Assembly (NCBI GenBank): GCA_000697355.1
Contig: JNEN01001243.1
Span: 248,001-312,000 of the forward strand
Direction of reading: 5' to 3'
Length of the DNA stretch: 64,000 nt
Source: Syncephalastrum monosporum B8922
Lineage: Eukaryota > Mucoromycota > Mucoromycetes > Mucorales > Syncephalastraceae
The notes under the pieces: model-generated
Databases searched by the model: none
Told to the model about the DNA's origin: nothing
What the model saw: only the letters and a program-made list of their open reading frames with translations
Made by a program: the position numbers and the translations under genes
Part shown: in pieces, positions 31,840 through 43,944 of the stretch
Numbering within the stretch: position 1 is the stretch's first letter
How the letters are laid out: each line of letters starts with the position of its first letter

Positions 31840-34316
31840 ATGTCAGCAAACGGAGCCTTTCAATTCAGCGATTATCGCGTTGTTGTTGGCATCGACTTTG
31901 GTAAGTCCGCTTGTGGCATGATGGATCGAAGCTCATTAGACGACCAGGTACGACGTACAGTGGAGCTGCGTATGGCATCTTGAGCGCAGAAGATGTAAAC
32001 GACATCAACACTTGGTAAGCTAAAGTGCCGAAGTCCACTTGGCAGGTTTTATTGATATGCATACATTGAACCATAAGGCCGAAACAATCCAATGTCAGAT
32101 ATCCGAAGGTAAAAAGAAAAAAAAAGCAGGGAACACATGACAATCTTACACCGTGATAGACTGATCTCGTCTTTAAACGATAAACAGGCTCCTACCCTGA
32201 GTGTAAGTGTGTGACATTATATGCAGGAAAAGCGTTGCTTACGCAGATGCACACGCGTATTCGTGACACTCTACAGCTGTACAATGGCGATACAAAGGTA
32301 TGTTTCAAACGCAACGACGAAAAATTTAGAGAACCACAAGAGAAAAGCAACAAAAAAGGAAGAAAAGAAAGGCTCACGATATAACTGATAGACCTTGGCA
32401 GCATGGGGCAATGCCGCGCGCATTGAACGAAATAAGGCAACTGCCAAGAGTAATTATTTATGGCTGCAGCAATACAAGTTATACCTAGATGACAGCTTGA
32501 ACGGCGTTTTCAGACCACTTCCGGGTGGATTCAAGCCCATTGAAGTCATTGCAGGTATGGGAAAACTAAACTGGAAGGAAAAATCACAAGGACGGGGGGA
32601 GGGGGGCGTGTTGGGCCCGAACCCCATTTCGGTGCTAACAACGAATTGAACAGACTATCTGCGGGAATTTCATGATCACGTCCTGTCTGAGATGAAGAAG
32701 GGGTTTGCCCAACAATTCGATGATAGCCGATACCGTTATTGTCTCACCGTAAGCGTGTGCTGCACAGCAATTGCGAACATCATGGTCCCCTTCTCACGAA
32801 TGTTCTTTTTGTACGATCACAGGTGCCCGCAATGTGGTCCGACCGTTCCAAGCAAGCAATGCGCGATGCCGCTATCCTGGCGGGCCTGATTCGCGAAGAA
32901 GACGACCAAGATAGGCTAATGTTGATTTCCGAACCTGAAGCTGCAGCTATTTACTGCGAAAAGACGTGCGAACAATTCAATATGCGTGATGGTGATGAAT
33001 TCATGATCTGTGATGCAGGAGGTAAGGGATAATTTTTTTTGTGCTTGTCACTCCGTCGCACCATGCGGTTGCTCACGTTGGCATAACTTAGGTGGAACCG
33101 TCGATTTGATTGTTTTCAGTGTGTCGTTGGATGCCGACGGCAATCGCCGCTTCAAGGAGAGCACCAAGGGCTTGGGCAAGTCATGCGGCTCGGCCTTCGT
33201 GGACAAAAAAATGCGTAAATTACTACGAAGCAAACTCAAAACTGTGGTGGACCCTGTGCCACCAGCTGCATTGGAGACGATGATGGAACACTTTACAGGT
33301 AATGTATAAGTAATATTTCGGGGGAATTGGAAACGAACTTGGGGGGGGGGGAAGAGGACTAGAGTGTCGGGAAAGCCATCCAAAGATGATGCAGCGTCTC
33401 GCATATCAAAAATATCTTTTGACTGACCTGTACGTTCTATGTGTGAATAGATAGTTTGAAACCTTCGTTCGACGGCACAGAAGATTTGTTTCTGACGGTA
33501 CCGATGAGCGCTGGTTTGAAGCAGCACACGGATGAATCCATTGGGCTGGAAGCTGGCCTTTTGACTCTCCCTGTCGAAGAGCTCTCGAAAAAAGTCTTTG
33601 ACCCCGTGATCCAAGAAATCCTAGATCTGATATACAAACAGAAACAACAGACGACAAACCTGAAAGCAATCTTCCTAGTGGGTGGTTTTGGCGCGTCGCA
33701 ATATCTGCATCTACGAATTTCCGAGGAGTTCAAAAAGCATGGAATTCAAGTAGTTATCCCGCATCGTCCGGAGCTGGCGGTGGTGCGCGGTGCAGTGTAT
33801 TTTGGTATGAATCCGCGCAAGGTCACAACACGTGTGCCAAGGTACTGGTACGGCATCGACATCACGAACACGTTCGAAGAAGGCATCGACCCGCCTGAAT
33901 ACAAGATCGTGCGACCAGACGGTAGTGTAAGATGTGACAACCGCTTCTCGGTGTTTGTACGTCGCGGAGAACCGTTGGACATTGACAGCTGTGTGACCCA
34001 AAAGTACACAACATTCTACCCGCGCCATACGCAGTGCACTTTTTTTGCCGCCAGTACAGAGGAGCAGCCACGCTACACCCTGCAGCCAGGAGTAAAGAAA
34101 GTGTTTGATTTCGAAATTCCCATGCCTCACCTTCCTGACGCTCTCCCTGGTGATACGATCGAGCTAACTATCAAGGTACTAAACATTGGCTCTTACTAGC
34201 TGGCGATACTGATTCTATGCTCCGCTGTATAGATGTATTTTGGTGAGGTAGAGCTCAGAGTAGAAGCGATTATACGCGAACAGGCATACCGTGTCGTGTG
34301 CAATTTTAATGTTTGA
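31840..34316 (+). CDS. HSPA12-like Hsp70-family ATPase
   Basis: Eleven exons (31840-31900, 31948-32014, 32078-32108, 32188-32206, 32227-32297, 32392-32554, 32654-32748, 32823-33021, 33092-33298, 33451-34175, 34233-34316) sum to 574 codons (573 aa). Motifs of the actin-like ATPase fold: phosphate 1 VVVGIDFGTTYSGAAYG, phosphate 2 MICDAGGGTVDLIVFSV, adenosine motif IFLVGGFGASQYL, connect region LISEPEAAAIYC. The divergence, the AWGNAAR segment, the FYPRHT/FEI part and the lack of a canonical Hsp70 substrate domain or EEVD tail place it with HSPA12A/B-like proteins. These are strongly multiplied in Mucoromycota. Their clients are poorly known, so a chaperone role is inference. The fourth exon (19 nt) and its borders are the least certain. 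Confidence 0.88.
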
Positions 34317-34899
34317 GGAAATGAACGTGCCCTATGTTATTTTGAAGCACAGAACACTAAGCGATGAAGCATCTGAGAAGGTTAGTTTATTGACGGCAGG
34401 ATACCCCCGCCGATGTGTGCTCGCTTAATGGGATAAAAAAAAAGGGCGGGCGGGAGAACGAGAAAAAAAAAGACGCGAACAGACAGTTTGTCCAACAAGT
34501 GTGGTCGGTAGTGTCACTGTCAGTTTGCCGATCAGTGGTAATATCCAACTACGAAAGGAAGGGATCTGCAAAGCGTGAAGAATCACAAGGGCTTTCGGGT
34601 GCAATTGCTCGAATTTTTTATTTTATGACAAAAAATAGAGAATACAAGGTATATACATGAGGGGTTGCGTGAGGCTTACAGTTGTGTGTGTGTGAAGGAG
34701 AGAACATAGAATGGCCTCATCGTCAGATGCGAAAGCGGACTATAGGCGACTGGTATAAAAAAACGGGTGGTAGCAGCAGGCATGCCCGGCTATGCAGAGA
34801 AAAGAAAAGAGAAGGTATAACGGGATATCTTTTTTGGGGGAGGGGGATTTTGGGGCCGGTGTCAGATGGAGAAGGATAAAAAAAAGGAAAAAGCCATCA
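34317..34899. other. Convergent spacer between Hsp70-like and bHLH genes
   Basis: About 0.6 kb with A-rich runs (for example 34434-34442). No gene recognised. Confidence 0.5.
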
Positions 34900-35760
34900 T
34901 TAGACAAAAAACTGAGGATCCTTGGACATGTAGGGAAAAGCATTTGCTGCAGCGGGAGTTTGTTGATAGTAGTGGTGATGATGGTGGTTTGGTGGTGGCG
35001 GCGGTTGGGGAGGGTAAAAGTGGTTAGAGGCATAGTAGGCAGGAGGGGGTGTGAAATTCATCATCATGGCTGCAGGGTCCACATAGTTCATGAAAGTCTG
35101 CTCATAGTCGGGCGCAGCATCCATGTAGTATGAAGTCGGTGTCGTGGTCAGGTTGGACTGGGGTGGCGTCTGTTGCGCTGCAGGCATCGAACACACTGGG
35201 AGGGATGCGTCCATCAGCCCTGCACCAGTATCAGAAGTGGTAGTGATTATAGGCGTGGATACTGTTGCTGTAGTGGTTGCGGTGCTGGTATCCTCTGCTG
35301 TCGAAGGCTTGGCATCGACGCAGGCTTGCGAAAATGACACATCGGATTTGGTATCTTCTTTCATGTCTGTCGGTGGCGTCTTGGCTTCCTGGACAGGCGT
35401 GAGCGGAGGCGATATCGAGCAAGGCGGAGGAGGCGCTTGACCGTTGGCGACGGCTTGTTTTCGAAGTCGTTCATTCTCTTTGCGCAATTGCAGAATCGTG
35501 TTCATGTAGTTGTTCTCGCGCTGAATGCTGTTGGAGACAAATTCAAGCGACTTGGCGACGATCACGGTTTTGCTGGGGCGACGTACGGTTTGCAGCGAAG
35601 GAAGGGCGTGTGCCAGTTCTTGGAATTTGATGTTGAGGTTCTCGCGACGAGCTCGCTCAAGCGCATTATGTGCCGACCGACGATCCACATTCGATAGGTC
35701 ACTTTTGAGGAAGTCAGTGCCCGTTACTTTGCTTTCAGAAACCATATGCGTACCTGTCAT
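34900..35760 (-). CDS. bHLH-leucine-zipper-like transcription factor
   Basis: Intronless, 286 aa. Residues about 25-85 form a basic helix-loop-helix: RRSAHNALERARRENLNIKF (with the H-E-R triad that contacts E-boxes), FQELAHALPSL, loop QTVRRPSK, helix 2 TVIVAKSLEFVSNSIQRE. It runs straight into a heptad segment (NTILQLRKENERLRKQA), as in Max/Myc- or USF-like factors. The rest is Pro/Thr/Ser-rich with Tyr/His/Pro patches, probably activation or interaction surface. The first ATG of the frame (35760) is used; the next (Met6) is 15 nt downstream. A TATA-like element lies 345 nt upstream on the same strand, so the leader is long. Target genes cannot be deduced. Confidence 0.88.
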   Translation of the reverse strand: MTGTHMVSESKVTGTDFLKSDLSNVDRRSAHNALERARRENLNIKFQELAHALPSLQTVRRPSKTVIVAKSLEFVSNSIQRENNYMNTILQLRKENERLRKQAVANGQAPPPPCSISPPLTPVQEAKTPPTDMKEDTKSDVSFSQACVDAKPSTAEDTSTATTTATVSTPIITTTSDTGAGLMDASLPVCSMPAAQQTPPQSNLTTTPTSYYMDAAPDYEQTFMNYVDPAAMMMNFTPPPAYYASNHFYPPQPPPPPNHHHHHYYQQTPAAANAFPYMSKDPQFFV

Positions 35761-36105
35761 CCATGACCGCAGCCATATCAGGAGAGACGGAGACTAAACA
35801 GAGTGAAGGGTAAGTAAAGCAGTTGAGGTGTCAAAATTATCAATATGCACCAAATGGATAAGGCGAACCGGCATTGAAGGAGTTGAAGAAGTGGTTGGCA
35901 GCATGCCGTATAGAGCGGCCGGCGTTGGTGATTCTGTACTTGTCCGAAGGCATGGGTATGTGGATCAGTTGAGAGATAGCAGCAAAAGTCAACAAAAAGA
36001 TTGAGCGCAATGAAGCAGGTGTAGAGACCGTTCAATGGTGGAGCGAGTAGAGGAAGAAGTGAGTAGATGAATATTTGGTGAGAGCAGGTATTGTTGACGG
36101 CAGTT

Positions 36106-36114
36106 GCTTTTATA
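36106..36114 (-). promoter_or_regulatory. TATA-like element upstream of the bHLH gene
   Basis: On the minus strand TATAAAAGC, flanked upstream by long A/T homopolymers, 345 nt before the start codon. Confidence 0.4.
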
Positions 36115-36225
36115 CTTTTTTTTTCATGTTATTATTACTTTTTTTTTTTTTTTTTTTGCTTTTGCTTTTTTGCTTTTTGGGGGGACAATGGATGATCTTC
36201 AAAAGACTTGCCTAATTTTTCATTG

Positions 36226-36572
36226 TCACGATCTTTGCGTATAATTTTTCTTGTTGTCTGTGTACACCCAGACAGGTCCGTAAACTATGTCAGTATGTGC
36301 TATCTTTGCTTGCATCAATTCAACGTATGCCAACGTGGTCGTGAATGCATATGTACTAAACAGAAGGACGACAAAGAGAAAGATGGTATAGCCCAAAAAA
36401 TTTGGCTTCTTGACCCCTGGCGCGCCCCTTACGATTTCCCTTTCTTGTCGATGGAAGCGATCCAGCCAAGAGGAAATCCACGCGCATGTGACCTTATTAC
36501 TATGCACCGGGCATCTATCTCAGGCAGCTCATGTATACTGCTTGGTGCTACCGATGCCTCTCTCTGCGGCAT
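36226..36572 (-). CDS. Possible small two-exon gene, unknown product
   Basis: Proposed exons 36572-36433 and 36355-36226, joined across a 77-nt intron (donor GTAAGG; acceptor after a long pyrimidine tract, CTGTTTAG), give 90 codons (89 aa) in consistent phase. The product would begin MPQREASVAPSSIHELPEID and contain RGFPLGWIASIDKKGKS joined to TYAFTTTLAYVELMQAKIAH and VYGPVWVYTDNKKNYTQRS. Splicing removes a hydrophobic stretch that the unspliced frame would encode. No known family is recognised. A (TCC/GGA)n repeat lies just upstream, and further 5' exons between 36600 and 36990 are conceivable. This rests on splice-site quality and coding look only. Confidence 0.3.
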
Positions 36573-36584
36573 GTTTGCTGCTCG

Positions 36585-36617
36585 TTCCTCCTCCTACTCC
36601 TCCTCCTCCTCCTCCTG
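36585..36617. repeat. TCC/GGA trinucleotide repeat
   Basis: Near-perfect run of TCC units on the plus strand (GGA on the minus). Confidence 0.8.
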
Positions 36618-36619
36618 AT

Positions 36620-39600
36620 GTTCTATTGGCTGCCCTGCCATGCCTGTCTGCTGCCCGTCTCTCGAAATCGACTTTTCCTGTTCGCATACGCATTTGGAAA
36701 GCTGCAGTCTGACTTTTTTTTCATACCTTGCCTTATCCGAGCCCTTGGCGCCGACATATGTCGCTGTACATAGAGTTACGTTTTGCTTTTTCTTGCTTGT
36801 GCGTGCGTGTGTGTGCGTGTGTTGCGTTGCGGACAATGTGTTCTACTGCATTTGATGTAATAATCGGCCGTGCGTTTTGCTTGTTACGGAAATGAAAGTG
36901 TTCTAGGTCATGCACGTCAACAATAGCCAAGTTGGTGGGGATCGGAGGCGCCCCGCCAGATCTCTGATCCCCAGGGTAAGCCAAATAAAACTGCTACTAC
37001 GCCTTGTACCCTCTCAGACTCATGGACACATAGTAGACGACGTAACATCAAACAACTACTTGACAGCCGTCTAGAAGATGATTGACCCTCCGTGTTTCTC
37101 TATTTTATTATTTTGTACATGACTTATGTTTCCGGGCCTCGTCAGTGATATGATGATAGCAATTGTGGGCCTCCTTCCGTTTTGAAACTTTCTCCGAAAC
37201 AGCTTGACACTCCTTTTTTTTACCTGTTTTCAGACCATCCTGCCTTCAGAATATGATAAAAAATGGGTGGCCTGTCATCATAATGAAATCCTCGATGGTT
37301 GTCTGACTGGGACTCAATGGCTGAGTGTAGCTTAATGCTAGAAAAGACGGAGATACACCATTTGCGGACTTCACATGTGATAAGGCCTCGATCATTTTGC
37401 GAGAAGACAATTCCTTTTTTTTCTGTTTGCGTAACCCACGCTTGTTACACCACGCTTAATTCTGTCTGCAGATCATTCGTCATTTCTATCGCCAACCCCC
37501 GTGAGCGCGTGCTCGGACCTGCCTTCTTACTGTTTTCCCACTCACGCCTAAAACTCTCCAGCTATTCACACTCACACAATACGCCCAACCTAATATTGCC
37601 ATCGGCCGCTTCCTATGCGATCAGAGATCTGGACAGTTGCACGCTGTCCAAATCACTGCAGCTCCCATTTGCCACACAGACCTCGTTCCCCCAAGCAACA
37701 AGTAAGAAAAAAGGGTTTTTGTCCCCCAAGCTCCCCCAAGTGCAGTCACCAAACAAAGCTGTACCTCGCGCGAAACAGCCTTTGCAACTAGGCACATCAC
37801 ACGACAATAGTTGTAGCCAATCCCTTACGCACTTTGTCTTTCATGAGTGTTCATGCCCAATGTCGTATTCAATTCATTGTTCTATTGAACTCAAAATCGT
37901 AAGAACGAATCATCGTCTCTTTCTCGTTCAGCTTGATCCTTTCACCGTCGAAAGCATCGCGAGTGGAATCATGCACAAATCAAATCCCAGCGAACTTTCT
38001 GAGCTTGTTGTGTCATTTGTTCCCTTAACATCCAATACACAAAACCACCCACACAGGCACACAGCAGCAAAGCGAGATACAAGCTGTAGCAATCTAATCA
38101 CGGTCCTGCCCGAAAAGTGATCGGCAGCCATTCCTTTCCGTTTTATCCACATCAACCAAACTAGACATAACACAATCCGCGTAAGCGCATACGCACAAAA
38201 GCACTCGTATTCTCGTGCAAATATACCACTCCAAAAAAACCTCATTACTTTATCCGTCTCTTGTCATTACCTGTTACCAGCACATTCCTTAATTGTCACA
38301 ACAACAGGTACCTAATCAAGGAAAAACTATGTAAAGCCTCCTTTTTCCATCCTTGGCCTCTTCACCACGACTCTTTACAATAGGGCTCAGCATGTGCTCG
38401 TAGAAGCGATCGTATCGCGATATGCAATCGTCCCGAAAGCTGTTATATGTTGTTGTTTGTCATAGCTGCCTAGGATGAAACGCGAGACACTGAATCACGA
38501 TGCATATTATTTGCTTTGGACTTTTCCCCTCCGACTCAACCCTGCAAGGACCTTGAAACACCGATGCAAAAAGAAAAAAAAATCAGGGTGCCAATACAGA
38601 GCAAAAGTAGCCATTGACATACGTGACAGTCGCCATCTTTGTCTTTTGATTGTTCGTCTGATCACAACAATGAAGAAAAATATTCCCAGGTGAGACTGCA
38701 CGACCTCTGTACACCGATACACATAAGTTTCAGAATGCATCGCCCGACATAGAGGGTGTGCTGTCAATCTCGCAGCGGAAGAGCTGCCCGTCGGACAGTC
38801 AGGACAGTTCTAGATGTACTCCTGTCCCGGAGATAGACCATATGTGATCTAGGTTTTCCCATATATTGTTTAAATAAACGAATCGTACAGTAGCTTTTCA
38901 ATTTCTTTGTTCTCTCGCCGCCGTAAGAAGGAAGTCGTGGTTGGGCAAACGAAGTTGCCTTTGTAAGTCCTTTGATTAGCTATATACGTCTGCTGATAGC
39001 TAATAAGACACAAGGTACCCATGCATATAGTATCGAATTAAGCTTGATTAAGGCTGAGTCCCTTTTTCACGTAAGAACCGCTGGTACACCTGTAAAGCAT
39101 ATTAGCGATCCATTAATTTGGGTGAATTACTCCAGTTCGCGCGAATCGCCGGATAAACCAAGAAGCGCGCGCGCGCGGACAAAGGATAAAGTGATTGTAT
39201 ACTACGCAGTGTAGCGCTTTAGTATGATTTGATTGCACGGGTGATCAGCAAAACTTGTTTGGTAGAGACAAAAAAAAAGGATGCAGGGAACCCAGAAGAA
39301 AGTTTTCGCGAGCAGGGTCTCCATATTCGGCTTCCAATACTAAGAGAAAATAGGACAGCCATAATACTAGACATAGTCGATCGTTGCCGTATTCAACGAG
39401 TCTGTCCTTAAAAAACTTCTGTATGTACGGAGCTGAGAAAAAAAGCGGGCGGGGTAAAATTGGAGTGTGCCTGGTTGGATGTGGAACGTCTGTGCGCCGA
39501 TTATTCAATACATATAAGGTATTTCGGCATTCCATAGCATAAAAACCGGTTTTTTGTTAAGCACTCATCCAATTATTTTTGCTTGTTCGCTAGCAGATAT

Positions 39601-40286
39601 GCACATGGAAAGCACTGAGGTGGGGGGACTGTATCTGCTGCCAAGTATTCTCAGAAGCAACCCCACACAAAAGGCTCTCAAACATGATGCACCAATAATG
39701 TTCATGAACCCTATTGCTGGACCGCTGCTGAAACTAAGCTGGCTATTCTGCCCTGGCTTTTTCTTTTCCTGTTTGTCTCAAGCGTCAAGCCCCCTCCTCC
39801 AAGTGTAGGCTACTCCTGCACTGTGATGGTTTCTTAAAATATATACAACAGCACATTATTCACCCACCTTTTCAGCACGTTTTCCCTTTTACGACTCGTG
39901 GTATCGGATGCTGAGCACCATCGATTAGACCTGTAGTACATAGAGAACATCCCCGTATGTTCCATAGAGTGGCAAGCACGTTCAAACAAAGCTAACCGGC
40001 TACCTAGCATATGCAAAAACATAGATGCCTACCCACAAATTTTTCAGCATGCATACTTGTCGATAAAGGCCATATGGAGGTGGTCACTGTATAGTTTCAG
40101 GAGCGACTCGTACTGTAGATCTGTACTTGGTATGGACTAACAAATAGGGATATCTGTTATAGTATCGATTTCACTTACTCTGGCAACGGCGCATGAAGTC
40201 CGCGCTTTTTGGATGTCACACCTTTTGATGTCACACACCGACGGGCTGTAGGGTTCTTTCACTTGCTCTTTTTGACAGCAACGGAA
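36620..40286. other. Long gene-poor region
   Basis: About 3.7 kb. The longest open frame (about 37299-38120, plus; first ATG 37318) encodes a Ser/Thr/His-rich chain with no domain. The plus strand is pyrimidine-rich there, which lengthens chance ORFs. A minus-strand stretch at about 36820-36987 looks coding-like but has no in-frame ATG. No transposon ends, tRNA or rRNA seen. Confidence 0.45.
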
Positions 40287-41196
40287 ATGGCAGCCAAAGA
40301 GATTGGTAAACTCGGTAAGTCCACCCGTTACTGTCTTCAAACTTGCTCACTCGTATTGTGTAGTGTTCGTGACGGGCAACAAGAACAAACTGTCCGAGGT
40401 TCGTGCGATCCTATCCGGCACCATTGAAGTTGAATCCCACAAGGTGGATCGTAAGTTTGATTTATTCTGCGATTTGAACTATGACTCCAACGACGCGTCT
40501 TTTTATCAACAGTGCCAGAACTCCAAGGTACCACGCAAGACATTGCCAAGCAGAAATGCAAACAAGCTGCAGAGATCGTACGTGTGCAAGAAAAAGGACG
40601 TGATGAAATCCTATCTAAATACTGCTCTAGCTGAACGGACCTTGCATCACCGAGGATACCTGCTTGTGTTTTGATGCCATGAACGGCCTTCCTGGACCTT
40701 ACATGTAAGTTGAATATATATACAGAACTTAGTCAGATACTGAGTGAAATAATCTATCGTTTAGCAAATGGTTCCTTGAATCCCTTGGTCACGACGGTCT
40801 GAACAAGATGCTTGTTGGTTTCAACAACAATTCTGCCTATGCTCTCTGTACTTTTGCATACTGTAAAGGTCCAGGACATGAGCCCATTGTTTTTGAAGGG
40901 AAGACTCAGGTACGCACTTATGACACTAGCTTCCAAGATCACTGATCTTTATGGCTCATCCAGGGTAAGATCGTTCCCGCGCGTGGACCGGCCGACTTTG
41001 GCTGGGATCCTGTGTTCCAGCCTGATGGTTTCGCAGAGACGTACGTCAATAGAAAGAGATATCAAAGCTTCCACAGATGTAATTGACATGCCTTTCTTTT
41101 AGCTACGCAGAAATGGACAAGGACGTGAAAAACACAATCTCGCACCGGTATCGCGCATTGGAGAAGCTCAAAGAGTACCTCCAGACATCGGCCTAA
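40287..41196 (+). CDS. HAM1: Inosine triphosphate pyrophosphatase (ITPase, HAM1 family)
   Basis: Seven exons (40287-40314, 40364-40450, 40513-40577, 40631-40704, 40765-40909, 40964-41040, 41103-41196) make 190 codons (189 aa), the normal size. The enzyme hydrolyses ITP, dITP and XTP to monophosphates plus pyrophosphate, clearing deaminated purines from nucleotide pools in the cytosol. Family motifs are all present: [12 protein letters not shown] (substrate/phosphate loop), [87 protein letters not shown]. Its stop lies 144 bp from the convergent stop of glutaminyl-tRNA synthetase. Confidence 0.95.
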
Positions 41197-41340
41197 ATGT
41201 TTTTTATATAAACACCACTTATATAGCAATATCACTATGTCGTATGCATGCATCATGGGGTTTATCTTGCTTAATCCACTATGGCAACTACTGTACAGAC
41301 ATATCTTCACTCCGCTAAACTATGATACAGCTTTACAACA

Positions 41341-43944
41341 CTATGCCTTGCCAACGTCTTCTTTGAGGGTCACAGTCCGGTTCACCACCAGGCGCTTGCA
41401 AGCATCCTTCTCTTGGCCAGGCGTGGTGAGCTTGGCCACGTCAATTTCAGAATCTTTGTCCAAACAGAAATAACCTGTCCGCACGAATTGCCATCGCATG
41501 CTCTCCTTGTCCTTGCCACCCGTCGTCTTGGCCCACTCTGCCATCTGCGAATAGATACCCACGTTCGCTAGGGCGCCGTGGACAATGCGCAGCGAGTTCT
41601 CGTTGATATCATTCAAGAAGCCACCCTCGACGCTATCAGGATTGCTGTGCTTGAACAGGGCCTCGTAAAGGCGCACTTCGTCGAGCTTGACAGGCGAGTT
41701 GAGCTGAGGCGCGTCAGCGACCCAGTGGATGTATGTCTTGGGCTTCTTAAATTCGCCTTCATTCTCATATCGGCACACAATCTCGGTGATCTTGCCGTCG
41801 CTGTCCTTCTTGACATCGACGCAGCGGATGGGCCGCTTGACCTGGAGCAAACCGACCGATTTGCCAGGTGCCAGTCTATAATAATCCTTGGAGTCCTGCT
41901 CGCGGAAATCGGACGCATCAATGTAGAGTGTCTTGGTGAACGGCACCTTGTATTCGCCCATCTCAGCATTGCGTGGCATATTGGGCACGGTCAGCCACTC
42001 GACAAAATCGTCCGCCACATTCTCCAGGGTCACCTTGATAGGCTCCATGACGACCATGGTGCGGGGCACCGTCTTGTCCAAGAAGTCGCGCGTCTTATTA
42101 TCGAAGCGAGAAACGTCAATGGTACTCTTGGCTGTCGTGACGCCCAGCTCAAGCACGAACTGGTTGATGGCACCCGGGGGCACACCGCGTCTCCGAATAC
42201 CAACGAGCGTATACAATCTGGGGTCATCCCTAACATAAATCATATGAGTTCATCGTTGAGGTCTTTCTTATTTTGATATTACCATCCACTGACGTAGTTG
42301 TTGTTGACCATCTTGAGGATCTTGCGCTTGGACATGATAGTGCCAGTCACGTTCAGACGGCCATACTCCCACTGGACAGGTTTGTAAACCTCAACGGCGT
42401 CGACAAGCCAGTAGTAGCTCTCACGCGACTGTCTGAATTCGGTGGTGCAGAGCGAATGCGTGATGTTCTCGAAAGAATCGACAAGACAGTGGGTAAAGTC
42501 GTAAGTCGGGTAGATGCACCAGTCCGATCCAGTGCGGTGGTGCGGCGTGTACAGAACACGATAGGCGATCAGATCCCAGAACTGGGGATTGCCGTTCTCA
42601 AGATCTTGCTTCATACGCAAGGTGATCTCGCCCTCCTTGTACCGACCTTCCTTCATCTTTTGAAACTGCTCAAGGGTCTCCTCGATGGGTCTGTCGCGAT
42701 GGACACAGGCCGTGCGTGCGCCGCCATTGTCGCCGCCACGATGGGCGTGGATCTCCTCACCTGTGCACTGGCAAGTGTAAGCAAGGCCCTTCTTGATCAA
42801 CTTGATGGCCAGCTCATAAAGCTGCTGGAAATAGTCACTCGAGTAGGTGACCTTGTAGGGCGTGAAACCGAGCCATTCGATGGTCTCGAGAATGGAGATA
42901 AAGTACTTTTCTTCTTCGGCCTCAGGGTTGGTGTCGTCATAGCGCAAGTAAGTGATACCGTTATGCGCCTTGCCGTAACCAAAATTAACGTTGATGGCCT
43001 TGGCGTGACCAATGTGCAGGAAGCCGTTGGGCTCCGGGGGGAAACGTGTGACGACCTTACCGCCAGTGGCCTTCAAATGCTCCTCCATCAGCTCAGGCTT
43101 GATCTGCTTGTTGCCACCGGGCTTGTGAAGGCGGGCCAGATCACCCTCGAAGAACATGTTGGAAAGGTTGATTTCCTTCTCTTCGACCTTCTCTGTCGGC
43201 GCTTTCTTGGCAGGCTCCTTCTTCTCCTTCTTCTTCTTCTGGGGGGCATCGCGCTCGTCCTTAGGTCCGAGCAGAGCAAGGTACTGCGCTTCCAGCTCGT
43301 TCTTCACAGCCGCACCTTCAGCCCATCGGAGCTCAGGGATCTTGCGAGTGCTGGCAAGGGAAGGGCCGAGGGTTCTGTAGCGGTTGTTGACAATATTGTC
43401 CTTGTTGGCGTTGATGTAGTTCGCAATCGCGTCCTTGATTTGCTCGGGTGTCACGACGACGCCTAAAAAAGCCTATCAGTTGGATCTGATTTGCGAGCTT
43501 TCGAGGGTATCATAGTTACCGACACCCGCAGCCTCGTTGAAAGCTGCATCGTTGATTGGTTGCGTGCAGTCCTCGACAAACTTGATACCGGCTGGATAAA
43601 GAAAAAGAAGCAAGTGAATACTCTCGAAATAACAGCAAAAAGCAACCTTCCAGACTCAGACAGGTCTAAGAGCGCAGCCTACCTGTCACTTGGTCAGCCG
43701 TTTTCAGGTCGCCGTTCATGATGCGCTTGACAAGATAAGTGCGATGCGGGGTCGCGTCCTTGGTAATGGTGGACGCGAGCTGGTAGAGGAGGTTGCCTTC
43801 CTCTTTACTGCAGCCACCATCGCGCACATTGGCTTCGTCGATGACGGCCTCAAGGGTAGGCGCGAGCTTCTTGTTCTTAGCCGTGTCCTTTGCCTTCTGC
43901 TCGGACAGACCGATCTTTGTGAATACGGGAATGAGAGCCTCCAT
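41341..43944 (-). CDS. GLN4: Cytosolic glutaminyl-tRNA synthetase
   Basis: Four exons in coding order 43944-43683, 43591-43520, 43462-42283, 42229-41341 total 801 codons (800 aa), as expected for eukaryotic GlnRS. The enzyme charges tRNA-Gln with glutamine using ATP. An N-terminal helical domain (residues 1-185, with NRYRTLGPSLAS...) is followed by a Lys-rich linker (QKKKKEKKEPAKKA). The class I Rossmann core carries the HIGH motif (RFPPEPNGFLHIGHAKA), LRYDDTNPEAEEEKYF, TCQCTGEEI, YPTYDFTHCLVDS and the KMSKS-equivalent IMSKRKI. The anticodon-binding beta-barrels follow (NMPRNAE, DASDFRE, IRCVDVKKD). It ends DVGKA. Long antisense ORFs exist because of its high codon bias and are not genes. Confidence 0.96.

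Noticed and set aside
36820..36987. Minus-strand coding-looking stretch (AYPGDQRSGGAPPIPTN...)
   Set aside because: No in-frame ATG and no clean splice connection; kept only as a possible 5' exon of the small gene at 36226-36572.
41578..42276. 232-aa plus-strand ORF
   Set aside because: Also antisense to glutaminyl-tRNA synthetase; no domain.
42273..43466. 397-aa plus-strand ORF opposite glutaminyl-tRNA synthetase
   Set aside because: It is the antisense shadow of a gene with strong codon bias; the minus strand carries all GlnRS motifs.
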